A stretch of DNA of 64,000 nt from Marinobacter sediminum. GTDB taxonomy: Bacteria > Pseudomonadota > Gammaproteobacteria > Pseudomonadales > Oleiphilaceae. The stretch lies in the NCBI RefSeq assembly GCF_016820575.1, contig NZ_JAEMQH010000002.1, forward strand, positions 989,305 to 1,053,304. Direction: 5' to 3'. Below the pieces are notes generated by a model, which was not told the origin of the DNA, made no database searches, and worked only from the letters and a program-made list of their open reading frames with translations. Both the position numbers and the translations under genes were made by a program. Positions 45,671-54,402 of this stretch are shown here, in pieces. Numbering within the stretch: position 1 is the first letter of the stretch; every line of letters begins with the position of its first letter.

Positions 45671-46618
45671 TTAGACCGCTTTCAGGTGCCGACCACAGGG
45701 CGAATTCGCCATGATGTCATGCCAACGATCCCGAAGAAGTCGCTCCAGAAGTTCACGCATCCAGATAATGCCGGGGTCGCGATCATGACGGGCGTGCCAG
45801 ATCAGGTAAAGACTGGTGGGATCAATCTCGAACGGCAACTCACCCATCCAAAGCCCATTTACAAAACCACAATCCTGACTGATCAGCTCCGGTACCGCCG
45901 CGATTAGATTCGTGTCTCTCAATATCTGCGGCACAATGGAAAAATGGTTAACCGTGGTAGCAATTCGGCGACTCTGCCCCTTTTGATCCAGGTAACTGTC
46001 TACGAAGCCATGAGCATCGCCTGACATGGACACCAGTAAATGGCGCGCGGACAGGAACTCTTCCATGGTGATGGGCCTGCCCGCCAGCGGATGGTCTTCG
46101 CGCATGGCTAGAACGTACCCACCCTCGAACAACCAGGTACTGCGCAGGCTATGGTCATGCTGGTTCAACACACCAACCGCCAGATCAACATGCGCCTCTC
46201 TCAGATCGTCATAGCTGCCATCTGGGGTGTACGGAACCGCGTGCAGGTCAACGCCCGGCGCTTCTCGCTCAAGTAACTCTATGAGCGGCCGCCAGATCAT
46301 TTCCACAATGACATCGGTCGCAGCAATCCTGAACTTCCTTTTGGAACTGGCCGGATCGAACTGGGTAGCACTCACCGCGTTGGTTAGAGCGTACATCGGG
46401 TTGCCAACCTGGTCCCAAAGGCTCAGCGCGTAAGAGGTGGGCTCAATATTGCGCCCTTTTCGGACGAACAAGGGGTCGTTCCAGATCTGGCGCATCCGAG
46501 AAATCGCGTTCGACACCGCCGGCTGTGTCATGGCAAGCCGCTCTGCCGCTCGGGTAACCGAGCGCTCAGTCATAATGGCATCAAAAATATAGAGGAGTTG
46601 CAGCTCCTGCGTTTTCAT
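45671..46618 (-). CDS. LysR-family regulator (NodD/NahR-like branch)
   Basis: A 315-residue regulator. The helix-turn-helix spans LLYIFDAIMTERSVTRAAERLAMTQPAVSNAISRMR, with the variant PLFVRKGRNIEPT typical of the NodD/NahR/SyrM branch. The effector domain contains FRIAATDVIVEMIWRPLIELLE. The start is ATG at 46618 with AGGAAG upstream; a longer frame to 46669 is not supported. The target is not evident: it could control the AraC/exporter genes downstream. Confidence 0.87.
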   Translation of the reverse strand: MKTQELQLLYIFDAIMTERSVTRAAERLAMTQPAVSNAISRMRQIWNDPLFVRKGRNIEPTSYALSLWDQVGNPMYALTNAVSATQFDPASSKRKFRIAATDVIVEMIWRPLIELLEREAPGVDLHAVPYTPDGSYDDLREAHVDLAVGVLNQHDHSLRSTWLFEGGYVLAMREDHPLAGRPITMEEFLSARHLLVSMSGDAHGFVDSYLDQKGQSRRIATTVNHFSIVPQILRDTNLIAAVPELISQDCGFVNGLWMGELPFEIDPTSLYLIWHARHDRDPGIIWMRELLERLLRDRWHDIMANSPCGRHLKAV

Positions 46619-46691
46619 CGGGTGGCTTCCTGGATGAGGACGGCTGTCGCCAATAAGTCTGCCCAGCAATTACCTAGGGCGCAACTGAATC

Positions 46692-46723
46692 GCAAAAACG
46701 CCCTGTCGAAGTGACAGGGCGTT
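46692..46723 (-). terminator. Rho-independent terminator of trxA
   Basis: Minus strand: AACGCCCTGTC-ACTTC-GACAGGGCGTT followed by TTTGCG; an 11-bp perfect stem just past the thioredoxin stop. Confidence 0.88.
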
Positions 46724-46739
46724 CAAGCGGCTTGGTTTG

Positions 46740-47063
46740 TCAGATATTGCCTTTAACGAAGGTTCGCAATTGCCCCAGGCTGCCAGCGCCAGTTTGCCGG
46801 GCGATAACACCACCGTCTCGGAACAATGCCAGCGTCGGGATGCTTCGGATCCCCATGCGGGCAGCCGTTTCGGGACTGTCGTCCACGTTCACCTTGGCTA
46901 CAACCAATTCCTCGCCAAACTCATCGGCGATCTCCTCAACGATCGGCCCCACGGTTTTGCACGGGCCACACCAGGGTGCCCAGAAATCCACCAACACCGG
47001 CTTGCCGTTTTGGCTAACAGCCGTCTCAAAATTGCTGTCGTTTACATCAATAATGTTTGTCAT
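46740..47063 (-). CDS. trxA: Thioredoxin
   Basis: A 107-residue classical thioredoxin. The redox motif WCGPCK places the cysteines at 32 and 35, exactly as in E. coli Trx1, with the buried Asp in VLVDFWAPW and the cis-proline in RSIPTLALF. It reduces disulfides in cytoplasmic proteins using thioredoxin reductase. AAAGGAG precedes the ATG and a strong terminator follows, so it is a monocistronic unit. It may be a second thioredoxin beside the housekeeping copy usually found next to rho. Confidence 0.94.
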   Translation of the reverse strand: MTNIIDVNDSNFETAVSQNGKPVLVDFWAPWCGPCKTVGPIVEEIADEFGEELVVAKVNVDDSPETAARMGIRSIPTLALFRDGGVIARQTGAGSLGQLRTFVKGNI

Positions 47064-47196
47064 GTTGTTACTCCTTTCAATTTGCGACTTGCCCTAACCA
47101 TGAAGTCTGGTCCGGATTAAAACCAATTGTTCAGACGTATACATGGCATTTCCTCAGATGATGACCGCCGCCGCATTAACGATTGCTCAGTCGTTT

Positions 47197-47666
47197 ACTG
47201 AGCACCAGCCCCCCCCCAAGCCAAGGTGCGATCTCCCGTACCACTTTTGGTCTCCGAGCTCTGAACCCGAAGCACATAGCTCAGCTCCACACCGTTAGAG
47301 AGCGTGTGGGTATGGACGGTCACCATAATCAATCCGCCAGGCGGAAATTTCCTCGGGCGTAAAGCCATAAACGCCAAACTCCTGGGACGTACTCACAGCT
47401 ATGTCGGGAAATGCAGTAAAGCGGCCCAGCAAACCATGATCGATAGTTCCGGCCAGGCGCGAATACACATTGTTGCCAAACTCTGGAGAGTTCGAAGCAT
47501 AGGTAATCGCCACGCCGGCGGTGTAGTCCCGGTCTGTTTGAGTTGGAGCAAACAGATCGTTGTCCGTAGACAAAGCGTTCACAGAGTCCGGACCGGCTGA
47601 AAGGCCGGTGGTTGAGACGGCGGTAAAACCGAGTGCAAAGGCGAGTGAAAGGTAACGCATGGCCAA
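47197..47666 (-). pseudogene. Remnant of an LpxR-like lipid A deacylase gene
   Basis: The frame 47295-47666 encodes a signal peptide (MAMRYLSLAFALGFTAVSTTGLSAG) and an LpxR/DUF2219-type N-terminus: STDNDLFAPTQTDRDYTAGVAITYASNS, then QEFGVYGFTPEEIS and DRPYP. It stops after about 123 residues, whereas the family has about 300. A second frame just downstream (SNGVELSYVLRVQSSE) could be the remaining C-terminal strand, which would mean an internal deletion plus frameshift. A run of nine C (47209-47217) lies in this tail. Lipid A 3'-O-deacylase activity is not expected. Confidence 0.65.
47209..47217. repeat. Nine-C homopolymer
   Basis: CCCCCCCCC at the 3' end of the LpxR-like remnant; a tract prone to slippage in replication and to length errors in sequencing. 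Confidence 0.8.
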
Positions 47667-48076
47667 CTCCAGTACTTCGAGATCGTTGATCGAGTTGGCG
47701 GCTATTCTTGGGAGGCAAGGCGGTGAGGACTAATAAGAAGTTCGTATTTGGAGTATCACTATTCGTGATGCATACGTAGTTTAAAAGTTCTTCAGAGTAT
47801 GATCGGTTTTTGTCACTTATGAGAAAATTTCTAGGAGTCTCCTATACACAACTGTTTTAATGATGTTTTAACATTCTCCCTTGGGAAAATCAGCAGTTCA
47901 AAAATGATCCAGACGAGGATCAGGCACCCAAAATCATAACCTGGCGTGATATCACCCATACTGATTCCGAATTATTCATGGCCCACCGCAGTCCGCATAC
48001 TTCACTCCATCAGATAGCGACCACCTGGTCGGTATCGATTGAAGCATTAACCAACTTGAACTCAGGAGAAGATGTT
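47667..48076. other. AT-rich intergenic stretch
   Basis: No convincing gene. It is clearly more AT-rich than its surroundings around 47755-47895. It contains AGGAG-T-CTCCT near 47833 and the 10-bp palindrome GTGATATCAC at 47946-47955. It probably holds the promoter of the small secreted protein at 48077. Low GC next to two gene remnants suggests acquired or decaying DNA. Confidence 0.4.
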
Positions 48077-48328
48077 ATGCGTAAATTTGCTCTGGTAACC
48101 CTCGCCTCACTAATCGCCGTAGCGGCCCTTCCTGCCCATGCAACTCTGGCAGACCGCAAATCTGACGAACCGAGCGCAGAAACTGCTCAGCCCGCGCCTT
48201 ACAGTGGCCAAGTGGTCATTCGCGGCGAAGTTCGCTCTGAGAATGCCAAAAAGGACGACGCAGAGCCAGCACCCTACAGCGGTCAGATTGTTATTCGTGG
48301 TGAAGTTAAGTCCGAAAGCCACGGCTAA
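48077..48328 (+). CDS. Small secreted protein with a duplicated 17-residue motif
   Basis: An 83-residue protein. The signal peptide is MRKFALVTLASLIAVAALPAHA. The mature 61 residues hold two near-identical units, PAPYSGQVVIRGEVRSE and PAPYSGQIVIRGEVKSE, joined by a charged linker (NAKKDDAE). AGGAG lies 8 nt before the ATG. I recognise no family. The conservative substitutions (V/I, R/K) between repeats indicate selection on the protein, not a recent DNA duplication. A periplasmic or extracellular site is expected. Confidence 0.65.
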   Translation: MRKFALVTLASLIAVAALPAHATLADRKSDEPSAETAQPAPYSGQVVIRGEVRSENAKKDDAEPAPYSGQIVIRGEVKSESHG

Positions 48329-48380
48329 GTTTTGAATAGTTCATGTGCGTCTTGGCACCAGGGACGGTGCGTTTTTCCGA

Positions 48381-48707
48381 TTACTCCGCTTTACCCGGCT
48401 TAACCGCCCTGCTTTCCATTCTGACCTCCATCCATGGCGGTCTGCTGCCAATTCGTTCCAGCAGAAAATCAATGAATACCCGAACCTTCGCCGTCAACAC
48501 ATTGGACTTGGGATACACCAGCCAGAGCGCTGGCTCTGCATCCATCTGGTAATCTGGCAGAACCTGAATCAGGGTGCCTTCGGCGAGTTCCCTATGAACG
48601 CTCCACAGAGCATGTATGGCAATCCCTGCGCCCTCCATGGTCGCTATCTTGTAGCTCAAACCGTCATCGATAAAGAGCTTATTGCTCCGAAAAACTGAAT
48701 TGCACGA
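48381..48707 (-). pseudogene. C-terminal remnant of a LysR-family regulator
   Basis: The minus strand encodes the last third of a LysR effector domain: VFRSNKLFIDDGLSYKIATM, EGAGIAIHALWSVHRELAEG, LIQVLPDYQMDAEPALWLVYP and KVRVFIDFLLERIG. The DNA-binding domain and most of the effector domain are absent. Sequence upstream of it (toward 48717) is the start of the divergent ferric-reductase gene. It is therefore a deletion remnant and cannot act as a regulator. Confidence 0.75.
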
Positions 48708-48716
48708 TCGTAAGAA

Positions 48717-50039
48717 GTGAAACAGACTGAACGGATGAAACCGCTCTTTTTGATCGTCGGTTACCTTGTCGTTGTCACATTGCCTTTGGCCTTGTCCTGG
48801 TGGGTTGGTGGGCCTCCGCGCCAATTCCAACAGGAACTGGCATCCGGCATGGGCATTCTTGCCTTCTCGATGGTCCTCATGGAATTCATCTTGTCCGGCC
48901 GTTTTAAAGCCATTTCAAATGGCGTAGGCCTGGATGTAACCATGCGGCTTCACCAGATCATGGCCCGCACGGCTCTGGTCTTTGCTCTGCTGCACCCGTT
49001 TCTTTACCAGGGCACGCCCTCAGGTGGTCCACGCCCATGGGACCCCACGCATGTATTGACGATTACGACTGATTTTTCCGCTCTGTCGACAGGCATTGCC
49101 GCCTACCTGCTCCTTCCAAGCCTTGTGCTGCTGGCAATCGGGCGCGCTCAATTAAACTTTAGATACGAGACGTGGCGCCTTTTGCATGGGATCGGCGCGC
49201 TCTTGATCGCGGTTCTTCTGTTGCACCACACCGTGAATGCAGGGCGATACGGATCGCAGCCCGTGATGAGCTGGGTGTGGCTGGCAATGACTGGACTGGC
49301 TGTTGGGTCACTGCTTTGTGTTTACATCCTGGTTCCCTTACTTCAAAAGGCCCGCCCCTGGCGGGTGACCTCGGTAGCCCGATTGACACCCAAGCAGTGG
49401 GAAGTGACCGTAAAACCAAACGGTCATAGTGGGTTGGATTATAAAGCCGGGCAGTTCGTCTGGCTCAACGTGGGAAACAGCCCATTCTCGCTGAAAGAAA
49501 ACCCGTTCTCCATTTGCTCAGCGCCGGCGGCCGGACCGGAACTGTCGTTCATGATCAAAGAACTTGGCGACTTCACACGAACAATCCGCCAGATAAAAAC
49601 TGGAACCGTCGCCTATCTTGATGGCCCCTATGGCAATCTTTCTCTCGAAGGTCGCACTGAACCTGGGGTCGCGCTCATCGCAGGGGGCGTTGGCCTCGCC
49701 CCGCTGCTGGGCATACTCAGGCAAATGCGCCTGACCGGCGATTCACGCGAGGTAAAGGTGATCTATGGAAATCGGATAATCGATCAGATTGCCTATCGTG
49801 AGGAGTTGGATACGGAGGACGTCTTCTACGTTCTTCAGGAACCGCCAGAAACCTGGCACGGAGAAACAGGCTTCGTAGATGCGGCGCTAATAGACCGCGT
49901 ATTTACGGAGAAAGAGTTCAGCGAATGGGTCTTTGTGATGTGCGGGCCGGCAATCATGATGGATATCGTTGAAGATCACCTGACTGAGAGGGGCACGCCC
50001 TCTCATCGTATCCTGTCGGAGCGGTTCAGCTATGACTAA
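48717..50039 (+). CDS. Ferric-reductase-like transmembrane flavocytochrome
   Basis: A 440-residue membrane oxidoreductase of the predicted ferric reductase group (COG4097-like). The N-terminal half has about six spans with heme-ligand candidates His in RLHQIMARTALVFALLHPF and RLLHGIGALLIAVLLLHHT. The C-terminal half is an FNR-type module with the FAD site NPFSICSAP and the NAD(P)H site AGGVGLAPLLGILRQM, ending in VMCGPAIMM. There is no 2Fe-2S domain. It would pass electrons from NAD(P)H through FAD and heme across the membrane. The GTG at 48717 is used; ATG at 48735 is possible. It abuts a LysR remnant. Confidence 0.87.
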   Translation: MKQTERMKPLFLIVGYLVVVTLPLALSWWVGGPPRQFQQELASGMGILAFSMVLMEFILSGRFKAISNGVGLDVTMRLHQIMARTALVFALLHPFLYQGTPSGGPRPWDPTHVLTITTDFSALSTGIAAYLLLPSLVLLAIGRAQLNFRYETWRLLHGIGALLIAVLLLHHTVNAGRYGSQPVMSWVWLAMTGLAVGSLLCVYILVPLLQKARPWRVTSVARLTPKQWEVTVKPNGHSGLDYKAGQFVWLNVGNSPFSLKENPFSICSAPAAGPELSFMIKELGDFTRTIRQIKTGTVAYLDGPYGNLSLEGRTEPGVALIAGGVGLAPLLGILRQMRLTGDSREVKVIYGNRIIDQIAYREELDTEDVFYVLQEPPETWHGETGFVDAALIDRVFTEKEFSEWVFVMCGPAIMMDIVEDHLTERGTPSHRILSERFSYD

Positions 50040-50139
50040 TCCAATCAAGCGCCTGAGCACGCGGCGACGGGGTTTATGGATGATATGGGCCCTCAACATC
50101 GCACTTTGCTTAATGCTTCTGGTTTTCGTATTGCGCTAG
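50032..50139 (+). CDS. 35-residue single-span membrane protein
   Basis: Begins within the last codons of the ferric-reductase gene (8-nt overlap including the stop). It encodes a very basic N-terminus (MTNPIKRLSTRRRG) followed by one hydrophobic helix (LWMIWALNIALCLMLLVFVL) and stops. Positive-inside topology is clear. Its translational coupling to the reductase suggests an accessory subunit. There is no homology evidence. Confidence 0.5.
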   Translation: MTNPIKRLSTRRRGLWMIWALNIALCLMLLVFVLR

Positions 50140-50146
50140 CGAGAAC

Positions 50147-51247
50147 CTAAGTCTTCACCTTAATAGCCAGCTTTCCCGAAAAGCGCTTGGCCATGAAGTC
50201 CTCCTGAGCCTGAACCACATCACGCAACGCGTAGGTTTTTGCTACCACCGGGCGAATTTCATTCCGCTCGATGTAGCCGATCAGGTTCTCGAATACATGC
50301 TTCGGCTGCCAGGTAGACCCAAAAAAGCTCAGGTCCTTCAGGTACAAAGTGCGCACGTCCAGCTCCACGATGGGACCGGCGATCGCACCGGATACCACGT
50401 AACGCCCGCCTCGGCTCAGCACCTCCAGCAGCTCCGGCCACTGCGGGCCAGCAACCAAATCCGCCACCACGTCAATGCTGTCCTTCTCAAGCGTTTCAAG
50501 CAGAGATTGACCTCTGGGGATCACCTTATCCGCCCCCAGCTCACGAACCTCATCAAACTTGGCTTCCCCGCACACTGCGATGACCTCAGCGCCACGGCGC
50601 TTGGCCAATTGCACCGCAGCCGATCCGACACCGCCGGAAGCACCGGTAATCAGAATCCGTTCACCTGCTTTCAAACCGCCTCTGTCCAGCATGCCCTCCG
50701 CCGTGGAATAGGCACAGGGGAACGAAGCCAGTTCAGCGTCAGTCAGATCACTGTTTACTGAAAACACTTCGCTTGAGCGCGCGACGGCGTATTCGGCGTA
50801 GCCGCCATTACACTCGGAACCGAAGGTAATGAGATTGTAGGAAGAGGGATTATCGGGCGCCTGTTGCATGGGGCGCACCAGTACCCGCTCACCAATCCGG
50901 CCCGAATCCACGCCCTCACCTACCGCTACAATGCGCCCACAAACATCGGCACCCTGAATACGCGGAAACTCCAGGGGCTGTCCAGACCAACCGCCGTCTT
51001 CCTCGTTAGCGGACACAAAGCCGGCTGCGGCACCCTGATCCGTTCCCGTCGTCACGCCTTTAGAGTACCAGCCAGTGCGGGTGTTTATGTCGGTATTATT
51101 GATTGCACTGGCACCCACTTCGATCAACACCTCGTCTGCACCGGCCTTTGGCACCGCAAGATTGTCCCGGTACTCGAGTTTGTCCAGACCGCCATGACCT
51201 GTGAGCACCATGCCCGCCATAACCTCAGGAAGATCGTTCTGTTTCAT
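50147..51247 (-). CDS. Zinc-type alcohol dehydrogenase/quinone oxidoreductase
   Basis: A 366-residue medium-chain dehydrogenase. The catalytic-fold GroES-like part includes IQGADVCGRIVAVGEGV. The cofactor domain has GASGGVGSAAVQLAKRRGAEVIAV, an NADPH-type pattern. GSECNGGYAEYAVA is typical of the family. Classical structural-zinc cysteines are not evident, so it may be a zinc-independent reductase. The substrate is unknown. It is divergent from a LysR gene across a 173-nt region with two dyads. Confidence 0.87.
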   Translation of the reverse strand: MKQNDLPEVMAGMVLTGHGGLDKLEYRDNLAVPKAGADEVLIEVGASAINNTDINTRTGWYSKGVTTGTDQGAAAGFVSANEEDGGWSGQPLEFPRIQGADVCGRIVAVGEGVDSGRIGERVLVRPMQQAPDNPSSYNLITFGSECNGGYAEYAVARSSEVFSVNSDLTDAELASFPCAYSTAEGMLDRGGLKAGERILITGASGGVGSAAVQLAKRRGAEVIAVCGEAKFDEVRELGADKVIPRGQSLLETLEKDSIDVVADLVAGPQWPELLEVLSRGGRYVVSGAIAGPIVELDVRTLYLKDLSFFGSTWQPKHVFENLIGYIERNEIRPVVAKTYALRDVVQAQEDFMAKRFSGKLAIKVKT

Positions 51248-51322
51248 GCTGCTGCCCTCACTCGTCGGTTTGCAAAAGCCCGCTGGTGCGGAATGTCAGG
51301 CTGACATCATAAGAACGCCCAA

Positions 51323-51374
51323 TAATTCATTCAAACGAATTAATGTGATACCGTGATTCAGAATATTTGAATCA
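51323..51374. promoter_or_regulatory. LysR-type operator pair between divergent genes
   Basis: Two AT-rich dyads: TAATTC-N8-GAATTA (51323-51342) and TGATTCA-GAATATT-TGAATCA (51354-51374). Their size and position between a LysR gene and a divergent oxidoreductase fit the recall and activation sites of a LysR regulator. Confidence 0.55.
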
Positions 51375-51420
51375 TGAGCTAGTGCATTAGCTTACCTGCC
51401 CCCTTACTCTGGAACCCGCC

Positions 51421-52287
51421 ATGAAGCCCTTGCTAAACCTCGAGTTGCTGAACACCTTCTCGGTTGTCGTTGAAATGGGCGGCTTCAAAGAAGCTGCTAC
51501 CCGGCTCTACCGTTCGCAGGCAGCTGTGAGCATGCAGATCAAGCGCCTCGAAGAACAGCTGGGGCAACGGCTGCTAGAGCGAAGCAATCAGGGCATCGAA
51601 CTAACCGATTCAGGGAAAACGCTCCTGGCCTACATCAATCGGCTGCTGCGATTGAACAACGAGACCCTCAGCGCTCTCAGCGCAGAGCCCTTACGTGGCC
51701 CGGTGCACTTCGGAATTCCGACCGATTACGCTCAGACCTTTTTGGATCATTTCCTGCCGCGCATGCGGGATTCCTTCCCAGAGCTGGTTCCACGCATCAC
51801 CTGCGGCCGCAGCCGCAAACTTCGGGAGCTGGTGAACACCGGCGATCTGGACCTTGCGATTGTGACCGGCGAAGCCCAATTTCCAGGTGAAAAGAGCCTG
51901 TGGTCAGAAAGGCTATGCTGGTTCGCGCCAACAGGAATGCCCCTTGAGCAACAGGGCTCCCTGCCCGTGGCGTTGCTGCAAAGCGATTGTGCCCTGCGGG
52001 ATCTGGCCCAGTTGGATCTGAAACACTCTGGCCTGGATTACCATCCGGTGGTTACAAGCCCAGACATGGCCAATCTGTATGCAACGGTAGAGAGCGGCCT
52101 AGCGGTGGCTCTGCTGCCAGAGTCTTCAATTTCCTCAGAGCGGGTACGGCCCTTGCGCATGGACAGCCTGCCGAACCAGCGCCTACTCACTATGAATCTG
52201 ATCGAGGCGGGAACATTGTGCAAGACGTTTCTGGGTCCATTGGAGGACTGCATCCTCGAGGCGGCGAAAGTCTTACGCCAGCCTTAA
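51421..52287 (+). CDS. LysR-family regulator, divergent from dehydrogenase gene
   Basis: A 288-residue regulator. The helix-turn-helix spans LLNTFSVVVEMGGFKEAATRLYRSQAAVSMQIKRLEEQLG, followed by an effector domain beginning VHFGIPTDYAQTFLDHFLPRM. It most likely controls the divergent alcohol dehydrogenase gene through the dyads at 51323-51374. Effector unknown. Confidence 0.9.
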   Translation: MKPLLNLELLNTFSVVVEMGGFKEAATRLYRSQAAVSMQIKRLEEQLGQRLLERSNQGIELTDSGKTLLAYINRLLRLNNETLSALSAEPLRGPVHFGIPTDYAQTFLDHFLPRMRDSFPELVPRITCGRSRKLRELVNTGDLDLAIVTGEAQFPGEKSLWSERLCWFAPTGMPLEQQGSLPVALLQSDCALRDLAQLDLKHSGLDYHPVVTSPDMANLYATVESGLAVALLPESSISSERVRPLRMDSLPNQRLLTMNLIEAGTLCKTFLGPLEDCILEAAKVLRQP

Positions 52288-52464
52288 CACCATCAATGGC
52301 TAGGGCTTGGCCTTCTGACCAAATGATCGCATTGGAATCGAACACGCGCACGCCACCACCGTCGTGACCTTTGGAGCCCATTGATACGCCCCCGCCAGAG
52401 AACTCGAATGGCTTAATTTTGCGCTGGACAAGACACTTTAGATAGTTTTGAGTGATCACTCACC

Positions 52465-53664
52465 TTAATGTTCACAAATTTTCAAGCGCTGCTGTTCAGT
52501 GGCAGTTTCCCGGCTCTTCGCCATGATCAGTAGCAGAGCCCCAAGCACCATTGCTCCAGCGGCTGTATAGAGCCCCGCCGAGTAATCTCCGTTGTACTCA
52601 CGCAGAAGCCCGGTGATCGCCGGAGCAATAATCTGGGCAATCCCATAAAAGATGGTCATCTTCCCCATGAATTTGGCGGGTCTGGAGGGATAGAAGCGGC
52701 CTGCCATGGTGAGCACGAGGCAAACAATGCCCACAAAGGTGCCGCCGAACAAGATGGCGCCCAACACCGTTAAGACAAGATTGGGTTCAATGATAGGCAA
52801 CAGAATGCCTACAGCTTGCAGTAAACTCGCGACAATCATCGCATTCAGATTGCCTACCCGGCGCGCGATAAGATCCCAGAGTATGGCGCTTGGCGCTGCA
52901 GCCAGCCCCATCACAAGAAAGGCCCAGACGCCCTTACCTTCCAGCCCGGGCAGTTCATCAACCAGCGCAACAATGAAGGTCGCGCTGACCACGTAACCAA
53001 CGCCGGCACAGAAATAGGCAACGGCGAACAGTCTCATAAAGGCGGCGCTGGGTGGCGAGTCCTCCATGGATTTCTGATTCAACCCGACGGGCACCGGCAC
53101 CGGTCGCGGCAACCAACCCAAAGCAGGAATCAAAAGAATGGCACCAATCGCGGTCAACACCAGCCATTGCTCGCGCCAATCAAAAACTGTGTTCATCAAC
53201 TCAACGGCAGCGGCACACAAAACCATGCCCAGGCCAACGCCACTGAACTGAATGCCCAACTCACTACGGTGGTTATTCCGCATCAGCCAATTCAGCACCA
53301 ACCCGGAGCCGATAAGCATACCGGCGGCACAGCTTAAACCGGCCAGAAAGCGCAGGAACGACAAAAGCCAGAAGTTTTCAGTGAGCCCCATACCCGCTGT
53401 GGTAACCACGGCAAAGAACAGGCCTATCCGATATAGCCGATCCTTCAATGCCAGGTCACTGATCATCGAGGCGATTAATGCGCCACACAGGTAACCCAGA
53501 TAGTTAATCGCGGCCAACCAGCCGCCTTCAGCCGCTCCCAGCTCTGTGTTCTCCAACATGGCCGGCAACAACGGCGTGTAGGCAAACCGCGAAATGCCCA
53601 TCACCAGAATCAGGTTCATTACTCCTGCGGTCAGAACCTTGTAACGTTGGGCTGAGTCATTCAT
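52465..53664 (-). CDS. MFS transporter, YbfB/YjiJ family
   Basis: A 399-residue twelve-span transporter from the ATG at 53664, chosen for GAGGTG upstream and for the family start just before the first helix (VLTAGVMNLILVMGISRFAYTPLLPAM). That G-x-x-R-F-x-Y-T-P-L-L-P pattern is characteristic of the YbfB/YjiJ (DUF1228) branch. The loop motif is SMISDLALKDRLYRIG. Substrate unknown. It has no evident operon partner. Confidence 0.88.
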   Translation of the reverse strand: MNDSAQRYKVLTAGVMNLILVMGISRFAYTPLLPAMLENTELGAAEGGWLAAINYLGYLCGALIASMISDLALKDRLYRIGLFFAVVTTAGMGLTENFWLLSFLRFLAGLSCAAGMLIGSGLVLNWLMRNNHRSELGIQFSGVGLGMVLCAAAVELMNTVFDWREQWLVLTAIGAILLIPALGWLPRPVPVPVGLNQKSMEDSPPSAAFMRLFAVAYFCAGVGYVVSATFIVALVDELPGLEGKGVWAFLVMGLAAAPSAILWDLIARRVGNLNAMIVASLLQAVGILLPIIEPNLVLTVLGAILFGGTFVGIVCLVLTMAGRFYPSRPAKFMGKMTIFYGIAQIIAPAITGLLREYNGDYSAGLYTAAGAMVLGALLLIMAKSRETATEQQRLKICEH

Positions 53665-53858
53665 GGGCACCTCAGGACGAAAAGATGGAAACTGTTCAAA
53701 GCCTATCCTAAGGAATAACATATAGGAACTGGATTATTTGGATGCTAACTAAAGTCTAATGCTGCAATCAGAAGTGAAGAATCTCGCTCTAGGACTTGAG
53801 AAATTCCCAGCGTCGCTCAGGCTCAGCCAAGTCTTGGCCTGCATTTAGAGGAGTATCA

Positions 53859-54398
53859 ATGACCATGAAATTAGTCTGGCTTCATGGGCCACCAGCCGCA
53901 GGTAAATTGACCGTTGCTAAAGCCTTGCAGAGCAATCACGGCTTCAAGCTCTTTCATAACCACCTTGCGGTTGATCTGAGCATGGCGATTTATGATGGCT
54001 TCGGTGAAAAGGACTTCCACGACTTCACCAACTCCATCAGACGCCAGGCGCTCTCCAAGGCCAATGAACTTGGGGTCGCGCGCATGGTGATGACATTCAT
54101 GACCTGTGCGGAGGAAGATGAGGAGGAAATTGCTCGATACCTGGATTTCTTTCAGTCTGAGGGCATTGAGGTATACCCGGTTCAGTTACTCCCGAGGCAT
54201 GACGTGCTTTTCAGCCGCGCAGTGTCGGTAGAGCGCCTGCAAAGCCATAAGATCTCCTGCCAGGGCCAGCTTTCTGAGTTGTTGTCGGAGTGGCAGTTCT
54301 TGCCCATTGAGCACATGAACGCTCTTCAGATCGATAATTCCGAGCGATCCCCTGATGACGTAGCCCGCGTGATCATTGGGCATCTATCGCTCTTCTGA
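53859..54398 (+). CDS. Small P-loop kinase-like protein
   Basis: A 179-residue protein with a Walker A motif WLHGPPAAGKLTVAKAL at residues 7-23, as in shikimate-kinase/AAA_33-type small-molecule or nucleotide kinases. Further conserved-looking elements are FHNHLAVDL (possible substrate site) and an arginine-rich lid-like region (SRAVSVERLQSHK). The start at 53859 has AGAGGAG upstream. The substrate is unknown. It is convergent with the next gene, with 4 nt between the stops. Confidence 0.75.
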   Translation: MTMKLVWLHGPPAAGKLTVAKALQSNHGFKLFHNHLAVDLSMAIYDGFGEKDFHDFTNSIRRQALSKANELGVARMVMTFMTCAEEDEEEIARYLDFFQSEGIEVYPVQLLPRHDVLFSRAVSVERLQSHKISCQGQLSELLSEWQFLPIEHMNALQIDNSERSPDDVARVIIGHLSLF

Positions 54399-54402
54399 TT
54401 AT

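Noticed and set aside
52288-52464. Possible gene fragment between the LysR and MFS genes
   Set aside because: A minus-strand frame reads GGGVSMGSKGHDGGGVRVFDS, but I recognise no family, it overlaps the LysR 3' end and there is no ribosome binding site; too weak to annotate.
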